A program made the translations under genes and the position numbers. This document shows positions 19,223 through 33,700 of a DNA stretch of 64,000 bases, one piece after another (position 1 is the first letter of the stretch; each line of letters starts with the position of its first letter). The DNA is from Anaspis maculata (taxonomy: Eukaryota; Arthropoda; Insecta; Coleoptera; Scraptiidae): the NCBI GenBank assembly GCA_949128115.1, contig OX421966.1, positions 3,162,001 to 3,226,000 of the forward strand, written 5' to 3'. The notes beneath the pieces were generated by a model, which worked only from the letters and a program-made list of their open reading frames with translations, did no database searches and was not told the origin of the DNA.

Positions 19223-22200
19223 TTTTTCCGTCAGATATTGCGTTTGGAACAAGTAGCTGTCAACTTCAAAAGTGGTGACCGATCGTTTTTCAAGTCACGT
19301 GGGTTGAAGCCTGAAGTCACGTGGGTTGAAGCCTGAATTTCTATAATACTAAATATGTCTTTAGTTTTTCGATATTCGTGTTCTTCCGTCAGATATTGCG
19401 TTTGGAACAAGTAGCTGCCAACTTCAAAAGTGGTGACCGATCGTTTTGAAAGTCACGTTGGTTGAAGTCTGGAGTCACGTAAGTTGAAGCCTGAGGTCAC
19501 GTGGGTTGAAGCCTGAATTTCTTTAATACTAAATATGTCTTTAGGTTTTCGATATTCGTGTTCTTCCTTCAGATATTGCGTTTGGAACAAGTAGCTGCCA
19601 ACTTCAAAAGTGGTGACCGATCGTTTTCAAAGTCACGTGGGTTGAAGCCAGGAGTCACGTGGGTTGAAGCCTGAAGTCACGTGGGTTGAAGCCTGAAGTC
19701 ACGTGGGTTGAAGCCTGAATTTCTTTAATACTAAATATGTCTTTAGGTTTTCGATATTCGTGTTCTTCCTTCAGATATTGCGTTTGGAACAAGTAGCTGC
19801 CAACTTCAAAAGTGGTGACCGATCGTTTTCAAAGTCACGTGGGTTGAAGCCAGGAGTCACGTGGGTTGAAGCCTGAAGTCACGTGGGTTGAAGCCTGAAG
19901 TCACGTGGGTTGAAGCCTGAATTTTTTCGATAACAAATATGTCTTTAGTTTTTCGATATTCGTGTTCTTCCGTCAGATATTGCGTTTGGAACAAGTAGCT
20001 GCCAACTTCAAAAGTGGTGACCGATCGTTTTCAAAGTCACGTGGGTTGAAGCCTGAAGTCACGTGGGTTGAAGCCGGAATTTTTTCAATAACAAATATGT
20101 CTTCAGTTTTTCGATGTTCGTGTTCTTACGTCAGATATTGCGTTTGGAACAAGTAGCTGCCAACTTCAAAAGTGGTGACCGATCGTTTTGAAAGTCACGT
20201 TGGTTGAAGTCTGGAGTCACGTAAGTTGAAGCCTGAGGTCACGTGGGTTGAAGCCTGAATTTCTTTAATACTAAATATGTCTTTAGGTTTTCGATATTCG
20301 TGTTCTTCCTTCAGATATTGCGTTTGGAACAAGTAGCTGCCAACTTCAAAAGTGGTGACCGATCGTTTTCAAAGTCACGTGGGTTGAAGCCAGGAGTCAC
20401 GTGGGTTGAAGCCTGAAGTCACGTGGGTTGAAGCCTAAAGTCACGTGGGTTGAAGCCTGAATTTTTTCGATAACAAATATGTCTTTAGTTTCCCGATATT
20501 CGTGTTCTTCCGTCAGATATTGCGTTTGGAACAAGTAGCTGTCAACTTCAAAAGTGGTGACCGATCGTTTTTCAAGTCCCGTGGGTTGAAGCCTAGAGTC
20601 ACGTGGGTTGAAGCCTGAAGTCACGTGGGTTAAAGCCTGAAGACACGTGGGTTGAAGCCTGAATTTTTCCAATAACAAATATGTCTTTAGTTTTTCGATA
20701 TTCGTGTTCTTCCGTCAGATATTGCGTTTGGAACAAGTAGCTGCCAACTTCAAAAGTGGTGACCGATCGTTTCAAAAGTCACGTGGATTGAAGCCTGGAG
20801 TCACGTGGGTTGTAGCCTTAAGTCACGTGTGTTGAAGCCTGAAGTCACGTGGGTTGAAGCCTGAATTTTTTCGATAACAAATATGTCTTTAGTTTTTCCT
20901 ATATTCGTGTTCTTCCGTCAGATATTGCGTTTAGAACAAGTAGCTGCCAACTTCAAAAGTGGTGACCGATCGTTTCAAAAGACACGCGGATTGAGGCCTG
21001 GAGTCACGTGGGTTGTAGCCTAAAGTCACGTGGGTTGAAGCCGGAAGTCACGTGGGTTGAAGCCTGAATTTTTTCAATAACAAATATGTCTTTAGTTTTC
21101 CGATATTCGTGTTCTTCCGTCGGATATTGCGTTTGGAACAAGTAGCTGTCAACTTCCAAAGTGGTGACCGATCGTTTCAAAAGTCACGTGGGATGAAGCC
21201 TTGAGTCACGTGGGTTGAAGCCTGAAGTCACGTGGGTTGAAGCCTGAAGTCACGTGGGTTGAAGCCTGAATTTTTTCAATAACAAATATGTCTTTGGTTT
21301 TTCGATATCCGTGTTCTCCCGTCAGATATTGCGTTTAGAACAAGTAGCTGTCAACTTCAAAAGTGGTGACCGATCGTTTCAAAAGTCACGTGGGTTGAAG
21401 CCTGAAGTCACGTGAGTTGAAGCCTGAAGTCACGTGGGTTGGAGCCTGGAGTCACGTGGGTTGAAACCTGAACTTTTTGGATAACAATTGTGTCTTTTTT
21501 TCTATATTTGTGTTTGTTCGTCAAATGTTGCGTTTGGAACAAGTAGCTGCCAACTTCAAAAGTGGTGACCGATCGTTTTGAAAGTCACGTGGGTTGAAGC
21601 CTGAAGTCACGTGGGTTGAAGCCTTGATTCACGTGGGTTGAAGCCTGAAGTCACGTGAGTTGAAACCTGAACTTTTTCGATAACAATTGTGTCTTTTCTT
21701 CTATATTTGTGTTCGTTCGTCAGATGTTGCGTTTGGAACAAGTTGCTGCCAACATCAAAAGTGGTGACCGATCTCTCCAAAAGACACGTGGGTTGAAGCC
21801 TGAAGTCACGTGGGTTGAAGGCTGGAGTCACGTGGGTTGAAACCTGAACTTTTTGGATAACAATTGTGTCTTTTTTTCTATATTTGTGTTCGTTCGTCAG
21901 ATGTTGCGTTTGGAAAGAGTAGCTGCCAACTTCAAAAGTGGTGATCGATCGTTTTCAAAGTCACGTGGGTTGAAGCCTGAAGTCACGTGGGTTGAAGCCT
22001 GAAGTCACGTGGGTTGAAGGCTGGAGTCACGTGGGTTGAAACCTGAACTTTTTGGATAACAATTGTGTCTTTTTTTCTATATTTGTGTTCGTTCGTCAGA
22101 TGTTGCGTTTGGAACAAGTAGCTGTCAACTTCAAAAGTGGTGACCGATCGTTTTTCAAGTCACGTGGGTTGAAGCCTAGAGTCACGTGGGTTGAAGCCTA

Positions 22201-25200
22201 AAGTCACGTGGGTTGAAGCCTGAATTTCTTTAATACTAAATATGTCTAGAGTTTTTCGATATTCGTGTTTTTCCGTCAGATATTGCGTTTGGAACAAGTA
22301 GCTGTCAACTTCAAAAGTGGTGACCGATCGTTTTTCAAGTCACGTGGGTTGAAGCCTGAAGTCACGTGGGTTGAAGCCTGAATTTCTATAATACTAAATA
22401 TGTCTTTAGTTTTTCGATATTCGTGTTCTTCCGTCAGATATTGCGTTTGGAACAAGTAGCTGCCAACTTCAAAAGTGGTGACCGATCGTTTTGAAAGTCA
22501 CGTTGGTTGAAGTCTGGAGTCACGTAAGTTGAAGCCTGAGGTCACGTGGGTTGAAGCCTGAATTTCTTTAATACTAAATATGTCTTTAGGTTTTCGATAT
22601 TCGTGTTCTTCCTTCAGATATTGCGTTTGGAACAAGTAGCTGCCAACTTCAAAAGTGGTGACCGATCGTTTTCAAAGTCACGTGGGTTGAAGCCAGGAGT
22701 CACGTGGGTTGAAGCCTGAAGTCACGTGGGTTGAAGCCTGAAGTCACGTGGGTTGAAGCCTGAATTTCTTTAATACTAAATATGTCTTTAGGTTTTCGAT
22801 ATTCGTGTTCTTCCTTCAGATATTGCGTTTGGAACAAGTAGCTGCCAACTTCAAAAGTGGTGACCGATCGTTTTCAAAGTCACGTGGGTTGAAGCCAGGA
22901 GTCACGTGGGTTGAAGCCTGAAGTCACGTGGGTTGAAGCCTGAAGTCACGTGGGTTGAAGCCTGAATTTTTTCGATAACAAATATGTCTTTAGTTTTTCG
23001 ATATTCGTGTTCTTCCGTCAGATATTGCGTTTGGAACAAGTAGCTGCCAACTTCAAAAGTGGTGACCGATCGTTTTCAAAGTCACGTGGGTTGAAGCCTG
23101 AAGTCACGTGGGTTGAAGCCGGAATTTTTTCAATAACAAATATGTCTTCAGTTTTTCGATGTTCGTGTTCTTCCGTCAGATATTGCGTTTGGAACAAGTA
23201 GCTGCCAACTTCAAAAGTGCGGTGACCGATCGTTTTGAAAGTCACGTTGGTTGAAGTCTGGAGTCACGTAAGTTGAAGCCTGAGGTCACGTGGGTTGAAG
23301 CCTGAATTTCTTTAATACTAAATATGTCTTTAGGTTTTCGATATTTGTGTTCTTCCTTCAGATATTGCGTTTGGAACAAGTAGCTGCCAACTTCAAAAGT
23401 GGTGACCGATCGTTTTCAAAGTCACGTGGGTTGAAGCCAGGAGTCACGTGGGTTGAAGCCTGAAGTCACGTGGGTTGAAGCCTAAAGTCACGTGGGTTGA
23501 AGCCTGAATTTTTTCGATAACAAATATGTCTTTAGTTTCCCGATATTCGTGTTCTTCCGTCAGATATTGCGTTTGGAACAAGTAGCTGTCAACTTCAAAA
23601 GTGGTGACCGATCGTTTTTCAAGTCCCGTGGGTTGAAGCCTAGAGTCACGTGGGTTGAAGCCTGAAGTCACGTGGGTTAAAGCCTGAAGACACGTGGGTT
23701 GAAGCCTGAATTTTTCCAATAACAAATATGTCTTTAGTTTTTCGATATTCGTGTTCTTCCGTCAGATATTGCGTTTGGAACAAGTAGCTGCCAACTTCAA
23801 AAGTGGTGACCGATCGTTTCAAAAGTCACGTGGATTGAAGCCTGGAGTCACGTGGGTTGTAGCCTTAAGTCACGTGTGTTGAAGCCTGAAGTCACGTGGG
23901 TTGAAGCCTGAATTTTTTCGATAACAAATATGTCTTTAGTTTTTCCTATATTCGTGTTCTTCCGTCAGATATTGCGTTTAGAACAAGTAGCTGCCAACTT
24001 CAAAAGTGGTGACCGATCGTTTCAAAAGACACGCGGATTGAGGCCTGGAGTCACGTGGGTTGTAGCCTAAAGTCACGTGGGTTGAAGCCGGAAGTCACGT
24101 GGGTTGAAGCCTGAATTTTTTCAATAACAAATATGTCTTTAGTTTTCCGATATTCGTGTTCTTCCGTCGGATATTGCGTTTGGAACAAGTAGCTGTCAAC
24201 TTCCAAAGTGGTGACCGATCGTTTCAAAAGTCACGTGGGATGAAGCCTTGAGTCACGTGGGTTGAAGCCTGAAGTCACGTGGGTTGAAGCCTGAAGTCAC
24301 GTGGGTTGAAGCCTGAATTTTTTCAATAACAAATATGTCTTTGGTTTTTCGATATCCGTGTTCTCCCGTCAGATATTGCGTTTAGAACAAGTAGCTGTCA
24401 ACTTCAAAAGTGGTGACCGATCGTTTCAAAAGTCACGTGGGTTGAAGCCTGAAGTCACGTGAGTTGAAGCCTGAAGTCACGTGGGTTGGAGCCTGGAGTC
24501 ACGTGGGTTGAAACCTGAACTTTTTGGATAACAATTGTGTCTTTTTTCTATATTTGTGTTTGTTCGTCAAATGTTGCGTTTGGAACAAGTAGCTGCCAAC
24601 TTCAAAAGTGGTGACCGATCGTTTTGAAAGTCACGTGGGTTGAAGCCTGGAGTCACGTGGGTTGAAGCCTTGATTCACGTGGGTTGAAGCCTGAAGTCAC
24701 GTGAGTTGAAACCTGAACTTTTTCGATAACAATTGTGTCTTTTCTTCTATATTTGTGTTCGTTCGTCAGATGTTGCGTTTGGAACAAGTTGCTGCCAACA
24801 TCAAAAGTGGTGACCGATCTCTCCAAAAGACACGTGGGTTGAAGCCTGAAGTCACGTGGGTTGAAGGCTGGAGTCACGTGGGTTGAAACCTGAACTTTTT
24901 GGATAACAATTGTGTTTTTTTTTCTATATTTGTGTTCGTTCGTCAGATGTTGCGTTTGGAAAGAGTAGCTGCCAACTTCAAAAGTGGTGATCGATCGTTT
25001 TCAAAGTCACGTGGGTTGAAGCCTGAAGTCACGTGGGTTGAAGCCTGAAGTCACGTGGGTTGAAGGCTGGAGTCACGTGGGTTGAAACCTGAACTTTTTG
25101 GATAACAATTGTGTCTTTTTTTCTATATTTGTGTTCGTTCGTCAGATGTTGCGTTTGGAACAAGTAGCTGTCAACTTCAAAAGTGGTGACCGATCGTTTT

Positions 25201-25313
25201 TCAAGTCACGTGGGTTGAAGCCTAGAGTCACGTGGGTTGAAGCCTAAAGTCACGTGGGTTGAAGCCTGAATTTCTTTAATACTAAATATGTCTAGAGTTT
25301 TTCGATATTCGTG
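19223..25313 (+). repeat. 3,045-bp tandem duplication inside unit 1
   Basis: Copy 1 is about 19,223-22,267 and copy 2 about 22,268-25,313. The junction lies in the TCGTGTT[T/C]TTCCGTC part of a core: copy 2 begins with the TTTTTCCG variant directly after a CTAGAG variant that also closes copy 2. The offset shifts from 3,045 to 3,047 at a CG insertion near 23,220 and to 3,046 at a lost T near 24,546. Apart from such small changes and a few substitutions the copies are nearly identical. Confidence 0.85.
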
Positions 25314-26234
25314 TTCTTCCGTCGGATATTGCGTTTGGAACAAGTAGCTGCCAACTTCAAAAGTGGTGACCGATCGTTTTCAAAGTCACGTGGGTTGAAG
25401 CCTGAAGTCACGTGGGTTGAAGCCGGAATTTTTTCAATAACAAATATGTCTTCAGTTTTTCGATGTTCGTGTTCTTCCGTCAGATATTGCGTTTGGAACA
25501 AGTAGCTGCCAACTTCAAAAGTGGTGACCGATCGTTTTGAAAGTCACGTTGGTTGAAGTCTGGAGTCACGTGAGTTGAAGCCTGAGGTCACGTGGGTTGA
25601 AGCCTGAATTTCTTTAATACTAAATATGTCTTTAGGTTTTCGATATTCGTGTTCTTCCGTCAGATATTGCGTTTGGAACAAGTAGCTGCCAACTTCAAAA
25701 GTGGTGACCGATCGTTTTCAAAGTCACGTGGGTTGAAGCCAGGAGTCACGTGGGTTGAAGCCTGAAGTCACGTGGGTTGAAGCCTGAAGTCACGTGGGTT
25801 GAAGCCTGAATTTTTTCAATAACAAATGTCTTTGGTTTTTCGATATCCGTGTTCTCCCGTCAGATATTGCGTTTAGAACAAGTAGCTGTCAACTTCAAAA
25901 GTGGTGACCGATCGTTTCAAAAGTCACGTGGGTTGAAGCCTGAAGTCACGTGAGTTGAAGCCTGAAGTCACGTGGGTTGGAGCCTGGAGTCACGTGGGTT
26001 CAAACCTGAACTTTTTGGATAACAATTGTGTCTTTTTTTCTATATTTGTGTTTGTTCGTCAAATGTTGCGTTTGGAACAAGTAGCTGCCAACTTCAAAAG
26101 TGGTGACCGATCGTTTTCAAAGTCACGTGGGTTGAAGCCAGAAGTCACGTGGGTTGAAGCCTGAAGTCACGTGGGTTGAAGCCTAAAGTCACGTGGGTTG
26201 AAGCCTGAATTTTTTCGATAACAAATATGTCTTT

Positions 26235-27865
26235 AGTTTTTCGATATTCGTGTTCTTCCGTCGGATATTGCGTTTAGAACAAGTAGCTGCCAACTTCAAA
26301 AGTGGTGACCGATCGTTTCAAAAGTCACGTGGATTGAAGCCTGGAGTCACGTGGGTTGTAGCCTGAAGTCACGTGGGTTGAAGCTTTAAGTCACGTGGGT
26401 TGGAGCCTGAATTTTTTCAATAACAAATATGTCTTTAGTTTTCCGATATTCGTGTTCTTCCGTCGGATATTGCGTTTGGAACAAGTAGCTGTCAACTTCA
26501 AAAGTGGTGACCGATCGTTTCAAAAGTCACGTGGGATGAAGCCTTGAGTCACGTGGGTTGAAGCCTGAAGTCACGTGGGTTGAAGCCTGAAGTCACGTGG
26601 GTTGAAGCCTGAATTTTTTCAATAACAAATATGTCTTTGGTTTTTCGATATCCGTGTTCTCCCGTCAGATATTGCGTTTGGAACAAGAAGCTGCCAACTT
26701 CAAAAGTGGTGACCGATCGTTTCAGAAATCACGTGGGTTGAAGCCTGGAGTCACGTGGGTTGAAGCCTGAGGTCACGTGGGTTGAAGCCTGAAGTCACGT
26801 GGGTTGAAGCCTGAATTTTTTCAATAACAAATGTCTTTGGTTTTTCGATATCCGTGTTCTCCCGTCAGATATTGCGTTTAGAACAAGTAGCTGTCAACTT
26901 CAAAAGTGGTGACCGATCGTTTCAAAAGTCACGTGGGTTGAAGCCTGAAGTCACGTGAGTTGAAGCCTGAAGTCACGTGGGTTGGAGCCTGGAGTCACGT
27001 GGGTTCAAACCTGAACTTTTTGGATAACAATTGTGTCTTTTTTTCTATATTTGTGTTTGTTCGTCAAATGTTGCGTTTGGAACAAGTAGCTGCCAACTTC
27101 AAAAGTGGTGACCGATCGTTTTGAAAGTCACGTGAGTTGAAGCCTGAAGTCACGTGGGTTGAAGCCTTGATTCACGTGGGTTGAAGCCTGAAGTCACGTG
27201 AGTTAAAACCTGAACTTTTTCGATAACAATTGTGTCTTTTCTTCTTTATTTGTGTTCGTTCGTCAGATGTTGCGTTTGGAACTAGTTGCTGCCAACATCA
27301 AAAGTGGTGACCGATCTTTTCAAAAGACACGTGGGTTGAAGCCTGAAGTCACGTGGGTTGAAGGCTGGAGTCACGTGGGTTGAAACCTGAACTTTTTGGA
27401 TAACAATTGTGTCTTTTTTTCTATATTTGTGTTCGTTCGTCAGATGTTGCGTTTGGAAAGAGTAGCTGCCAACTTCAAAAGTGGTGACCGATCGTTTTCA
27501 AAGTCACGTGAGTTGAAGCCTGAAGTCACGTGGGTTGAAGCCTGAAGTCACGTGGGTTGAAGCCTGGAGTCACGTGGGTTGAAACCTGAACTTTTTGGAT
27601 AACAATTGTGTCTTTTCTTCTATATTTATGTTCGTTCGTCAGATGTTGCGTTTGGAACAAGTAGCTTCCAACATCAAAAGTGGTGACCGATCGTTTCAAA
27701 TTCACGTGAGTTGAAGCCTGAAGTCACGTGGGTTGAAGCCTGAATTTCTTTAATACTAAATATGTCTTTAGTTTTTCGATATTCGTGTTCTTCCGTCAGA
27801 TATTGCGTTTGGAACAAGTAGCTGCCAACTTCAAAAGTGGTGACCGATCGTTTTCAAAGTCACGT
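26235..27865 (+). repeat. Second copy of the 17.49-19.12 kb segment (offset 8,745)
   Basis: The rare variants GGAACAAGAAG and TTTCAGAAATCACG occur near 17,941 and again at 26,686, with a constant offset of 8,745. The match includes the type B block with the GGAACTAGTTG variant and the GTAGCTTCCAACATC variant. It ends where the first copy continues with GCCAGGAG and the second with GCCTGAAG. Confidence 0.75.
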
Positions 27866-28269
27866 GGGTTGAAGCCTGAAGTCACGTGGGTTGAAGCCAG
27901 AATTTTTTCAATAACAAATATGTCTTCAGTTTTTCGATGTTCGTGTTCTTCCGTCAGATATTGCGTTTGGAACAAGTAGCTGCCAACTTCAAAAGTGGTG
28001 ACCGATCGTTTTGAAAGTCACGTTGGTTGAAGTCTGGAGTCACGTAAGTTGAAGCCTGAGGTCACGTGGGTTGAAGCCTGAATTTCTTTAATACTAAATA
28101 TGTCTTTAGGTTTTCGATATTCGTGTTCTTCCTTCAGATATTGCGTTTGGAACAAGTAGCTGCCAACTTCGAAAGTGGTGACCGATCGTTTCCAAAGTCA
28201 CGTGGGTTGAAGCCAGGAGTCACGTGGGTTGAAGCCTAAAGTCACGTGGGTTGAAGCCTGAAGTCACGT

Positions 28270-30790
28270 GGGTTGAAGCCTGAATTTTTTCGATAACAAA
28301 TATGTCTTTAGTTTTTCGATATTCGTGTTCTTCCGTCAGATATTGCGTTTGGAACAAGTAGCTGCCAACTTCAAAAGTGGTGACCGATCGTTTTCAAAGT
28401 CACGTGGGTTGAAGCCAGGAGTCACGTGGGTTGAAGCCTGAAGTCACGTGGGTTGAAGCCTAAAGTCACGTGGGTTGAAGCCTGAATTTTTTCGATAACA
28501 AATATGTCTTTAGTTTCCCGATATTCGTGTTCTTCCGTCAGATATTGCGTTTGGAACAAGTAGCTGTCAACTTCAAAAGTGGTGACCGATCGTTTTTCAA
28601 GTCCCGTGGGTTGAAGCCTAGAGTCACGTGGGTTGAAGCCTGAAGTCACGTGGGTTAAAGCCTGAAGACACGTGGGTTGAAGCCTGAATTTTTCCAATAA
28701 CAAATATGTCTTTAGTTTTTCGATATTCGTGTTCTTCCGTCAGATATTGCGTTTGGAACAAGTAGCTGCCAACTTCAAAAGTGGTGACCGATCGTTTCAA
28801 AAGTCACGTGGATTGAAGCCTGGAGTCACGTGGGTTGTAGCCTTAAGTCACGTGTGTTGAAGCCTGAAGTCACGTGGGTTGAAGCCTGAATTTTTTCGAT
28901 AACAAATATGTCTTTAGTTTTTCCTATATTCGTGTTCTTCCGTCAGATATTGCGTTTAGAACAAGTAGCTGCCAACTTCAAAAGTGGTGACCGATCGTTT
29001 CAAAAGACACGCGGATTGAGGCCTGGAGTCACGTGGGTTGTAGCCTAAAGTCACGTGGGTTGAAGCCGGAAGTCACGTGGGTTGAAGCCTGAATTTTTTC
29101 AATAACAAATATGTCTTTAGTTTTCCGATATTCGTGTTCTTCCGTCGGATATTGCGTTTGGAACAAGTAGCTGTCAACTTCCAAAGTGGTGACCGATCGT
29201 TTCAAAAGTCACGTGGGATGAAGCCTTGAGTCACGTGGGTTGAAGCCTGAAGTCACGTGGGTTGAAGCCTGAAGTCACGTGGGTTGAAGCCTGAATTTTT
29301 TCAATAACAAATATGTCTTTGGTTTTTCGATATCCGTGTTCTCCCGTCAGATATTGCGTTTAGAACAAGTAGCTGTCAACTTCAAAAGTGGTGACCGATC
29401 GTTTCAAAAGTCACGTGGGTTGAAGCCTGAAGTCACGTGAGTTGAAGCCTGAAGTCACGTGGGTTGGAGCCTGGAGTCACGTGGGTTAAAACCTGAACTT
29501 TTTGGATAACAATTGTGTCTTTTTTTCTATATTTGTGTTTGTTCGTCAAATGTTGCGTTTGGAACAAGTAGCTGCCAACTTCAAAAGTGGTGACCGATCG
29601 TTTTGAAAGTCACGTGGGTTGAAGCCTGAAGTCACGTGGGTTGAAGCCTTGATTCACGTGGGTTGAAGCCTGAAGTCACGTGAGTTGAAACCTGAACTTT
29701 TTCGATAACAATTGTGTCTTTTCTTCTATATTTGTGTTCGTTCGTCAGATGTTGCGTTTGGAACAAGTTGCTGCCAACATCAAAAGTGGTGACCGATCTC
29801 TTCAAAAGACACGTGGGTTGAAGCCTGAAGTCACGTGGGTTGAAGGCTGGAGTCACGTGGGTTGAAACCTGAACTTTTTGGATAACAATTGTGTCTTTTT
29901 TTCTATATTTGTGTTCGTTCGTCAGATGTTGCGTTTGGAAAGAGTAGCTGCCAACTTCAAAAGTGGTGATCGATCGTTTTCAAAGTCACGTGGGTTGAAG
30001 CCTGAAGTCACGTGGATTGAAGCCTGAAGTCACGTGGGTTGAAGGCTGGAGTCACGTGGGTTGAAACCTGAACTTTTTGGATAACAATTGTGTCTTTTTT
30101 TCTATATTTGTGTTCGTTCGTCAGATGTTGCGTTTGGAACAAGTAGCTGTCAACTTCAAAAGTGGTGACCGATCGTTTTTCAAGTCACGTGGGTTGAAGC
30201 CTAGAGTCACGTGGGTTGAAGCCTAAAGTCACGTGGGTTGAAGCCTGAATTTCTTGATTACTAAATATGTCTTTAGTTTTTCGATATTCGTGTTCTTCCG
30301 TCGGATATTGCGTTTGGAACAAGTAGCTGCCAACTTCAAAAGTGGTGACCGATCGTTTTCAAAGTCACGTGGGTTGAAGCCTGAAGTCACGTGGGTTGAA
30401 GCCGGAATTTTTTCAATAACAAATATGTCTTCAGTTTTTCGATGTTCGTGTTCTTCCGTCAGATATTGCGTTTGGAACAAGTAGCTGCCAACTTCAAAAG
30501 TGGTGACCGATCGTTTTGAAAGTCACGTTGGTTGAAGTCTGGAGTCACGTGAGTTGAAGCCTGAGGTCACGTGGGTTGAAGCCTGAATTTCTTTGATACT
30601 AAATATGTCTTTAGGTTTTCGATATTCGTGTTCTTCCGTCAGATATTGCGTTTGGAACAAGTAGCTGCCAACTTCAAAAGTGGTGACCGATCGTTTTCAA
30701 AGTCACGTGGGTTGAAGCCAGGAGTCACGTGGGTTGAAGCCTGAAGTCACGTGGGTTGAAGCCTGAAGTCACGTGGGTTGAAGCCTGAAT
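28270..30790 (+). repeat. Third copy of part of the 3-kb block (offset about 4,979)
   Basis: Landmarks of the 23.4-25.8 kb segment recur 4,978-4,979 bp downstream. Upstream of about 28.2 kb the offset is 4,778; the step of 200 is one additional 202-bp monomer minus the 2-bp insertion noted near 23,220. So monomer gain or loss occurred between copies at a monomer boundary. Edges are approximate. Confidence 0.7.
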
Positions 30791-33700
30791 TTTTTCTATA
30801 ACAAATATGTCTTTAGTTTTTCGATCTTCGTGTTCTTCCGTCAGATATTGCGTTTGGAACAAGTAGCTGCCAACTTCAAAAGTGGTGACCGATCGTTTTC
30901 AAAGTCACGTGGGTTGAAGCCAAAAGTCACGTGGGTTGAAGCCTGAAGTCACGTGGGTTGAAGCCTAAAGTCACGTGGGTTGAAGCCTGAATTTTTTCGA
31001 TAACAAATATGTCTTTAGTTTTTCGATATTCGTGTTCTTCCGTCAGATATTGCGTTTGGAACAAGTAGCTGCCGACTTCAAAAGTGGTGACCGATCGTTT
31101 CGAAAGTCACGTTGGTTGAAGTCTGGAGTCACGTGAGTTGAAGCTTGGGTACACGTGAGTTGAAGCCTGAATTTCTTTAATACTAAATATGTCTTTAGTT
31201 TTTCGATATTCGTGTTCTTCCGTCAGATATAGCGTTTGGAACAAGTAGCTGACAACTTCAAAAGTGGTGACCGATCGTTTTCAAAGTCACGTGGGTTGAA
31301 GCCAGGAGTCACGTGGGTTGAAGCCTGAAGTCACGTGGGTTGAAGCCTAAAGTCACGTGGGTTGAAGCCTGAATTTTTTCGATAACAAAGATGTCTTTAG
31401 TTTCCCGATATTCGTGTTCTTCCGTCAGATATTGCGTTTGGAACAAGTAGCTGTCAACTTCAAAAGTGGTGACCGATCGTTTCAAAAGACACGTGGATTG
31501 AGGCCTGGAGTCACGTGGGTTGTAGCCTAAAGTCACGTGGGTTGAAGCCGGAAGTCACGTGGGTTGAAGCCTGAATTTTTTCAATAACAAATATGTCTTT
31601 AGTTTTTCGATATTCGTGTTCTTCCGTCGGATATTGCGTTTAGAACAAGTAGCTGCCAACTTCAAAAGTGGTGACCGATCGTTTCAAAAGTCACGTGGAT
31701 TGAGGCCTGGAGTCACGTGGGTTGTAGCCTAAAGTCACGTGGGTTGAAGCCGGAAGTCACGTGGGTTGAAGCCTGAATTTTTTCAATAACAAATATGTCT
31801 TTAGTTTTTCGATATTCGTGTTCTTCCGTCGGATATTGCGTTTAGAACAAGTAGCTGCCAACTTCAAAAGTGGTGACCGATCGTTTCAAAAGTCACGTGG
31901 ATTGAAGCCTGGAGTCACGTGGGTTGTAGCCTGAAGTCACGTGGGTTGAAGCTTTAAGTCACGTGGGTTGGAGCCTGAATTTTTTCAATAACAAATATGT
32001 CTTTAGTTTTCCGATATTCGTGTTCTTCCGTCGGATATTGCGTTTGGAACAAGTAGCTGTCAACTTCAAAAGTGGTGACCGATCGTTTTGAAAGTCACGT
32101 GGGTTGAAGCCTGAAGTCACGTGGGTTGAAGCCTTGATTCACGTGGGTTGAAGCCTGAAGTCACGTGAGTTAAAACCTGAACTTTTTCGATAACAATTGT
32201 GTCTTTTCTTCTATATTTGTGTTCGTTCGTCAGATGTTGCGTTTGGAACAAGTTGCTGCCAACATCAAAAGTGGTGACCGATCTTTTCAAAAGACACGTG
32301 GGTTGAAGCCTGAAGTCACGTGGGTTGAAGGCTGGAGTCACGTGGGTTGAAACCTGAACTTTTTGGATAACAATTGTGTCTTTTTGTCTATATTTGTGTT
32401 CGTTCGTCAGATGTTGCGTTTGGAAAGAGTAGCTGCCAACTTCAAAAGTGGTGACCGATCGTTTTCAAAGTCACGTGGGTTGAAGCCTGAAGTCACGTGG
32501 GTTGAAGCCTGAAGTCACGTGGGTTGAAGCCTGGAGTCACGTGGGTTGGAACCTGAACTTTTTGGATATCAATTGTGTCTTTTCTTCTATATTTATGTTC
32601 GTTCGTCAGATGTTGCGTTTGGAACAAGTAGCTTCCAACATCAAAAGTGGTGACCGATCGTTTCAAATTCACGTGAGTTGAAGCCTGAAGTCACGTGGGT
32701 TGAAGCCTGAATTTCTTTAATACTAAATATGTCTTTAGTTTTTCGATATTCGTGTTCTTCCGTCAGATATTGCGTTTGGAACAAGTAGCTGCCAACTTCA
32801 AAAGTGGTGACCGATCGTTTTTCAAAGTCACGTGGGTTGAAGCCAGGAGTCACGTGGGTTGAAGCCTGAAGTCACGTGGGTTGAAGCCTAAAGTCACGTG
32901 GGTTGAAGCCTGAATTTTTTCGATAACAAATATGTCTTTAGTTTTTCGATATTCGTGTTCTTCCGTCAGATATTGCGTTTGGAACAAGTAGCTGCCAACT
33001 TCAAAAGTGGTGACCGATCGTTTCGAAAGTCACGTTGGTTGAAGTCTGGAGTCACGTGAGTTGAAGCTTGGGTACACGTGAGTTGAAGCCTGAATTTCTT
33101 TAATACTAAATATGTCTTTAGTTTTTCGATATTCGTGTTCTTCCGTCAGATATTGCGTTTGGAACAAGTAGCTGACAACTTCAAAAGTGGTGACCGATCG
33201 TTTTGAAAGTCACGTGGGTTGAAGCCTGAAGTCACGTGGGTTGAAGCCTTGATTCACGTGGGTTGAAGCCTGAAGTCACGTGAGTTAAAACCTGAACTTT
33301 TTCGATAACAATTGTGTCTTTTCTTCTATATTTGTGTTCGTTCGTCAGATGTTGCGTTTGGAACAAGTTGCTGCCAACATCAAAAGTGGTGACCGATCTT
33401 TTCAAAAGACACGTGGGTTGAAGCCTGAAGTCACGTGGGTTGAAGGCTGGAGTCACGTGGGTTGAAACCTGAACTTTTTGGATAACAATTGTGTCTTTTT
33501 GTCTATATTTGTGTTCGTTCGTCAGATGTTGCGTTTGGAAAGAGTAGCTGCCAACTTCAAAAGTGGTGACCGATCGTTTTCAAAGTCACGTGGGTTGAAG
33601 CCTGAAGTCACGTGGGTTGAAGCCTGAAGTCACGTGGGTTGAAGCCTGGAGTCACGTGGGTTGGAACCTGAACTTTTTGGATATCAATTGTGTCTTTTCT

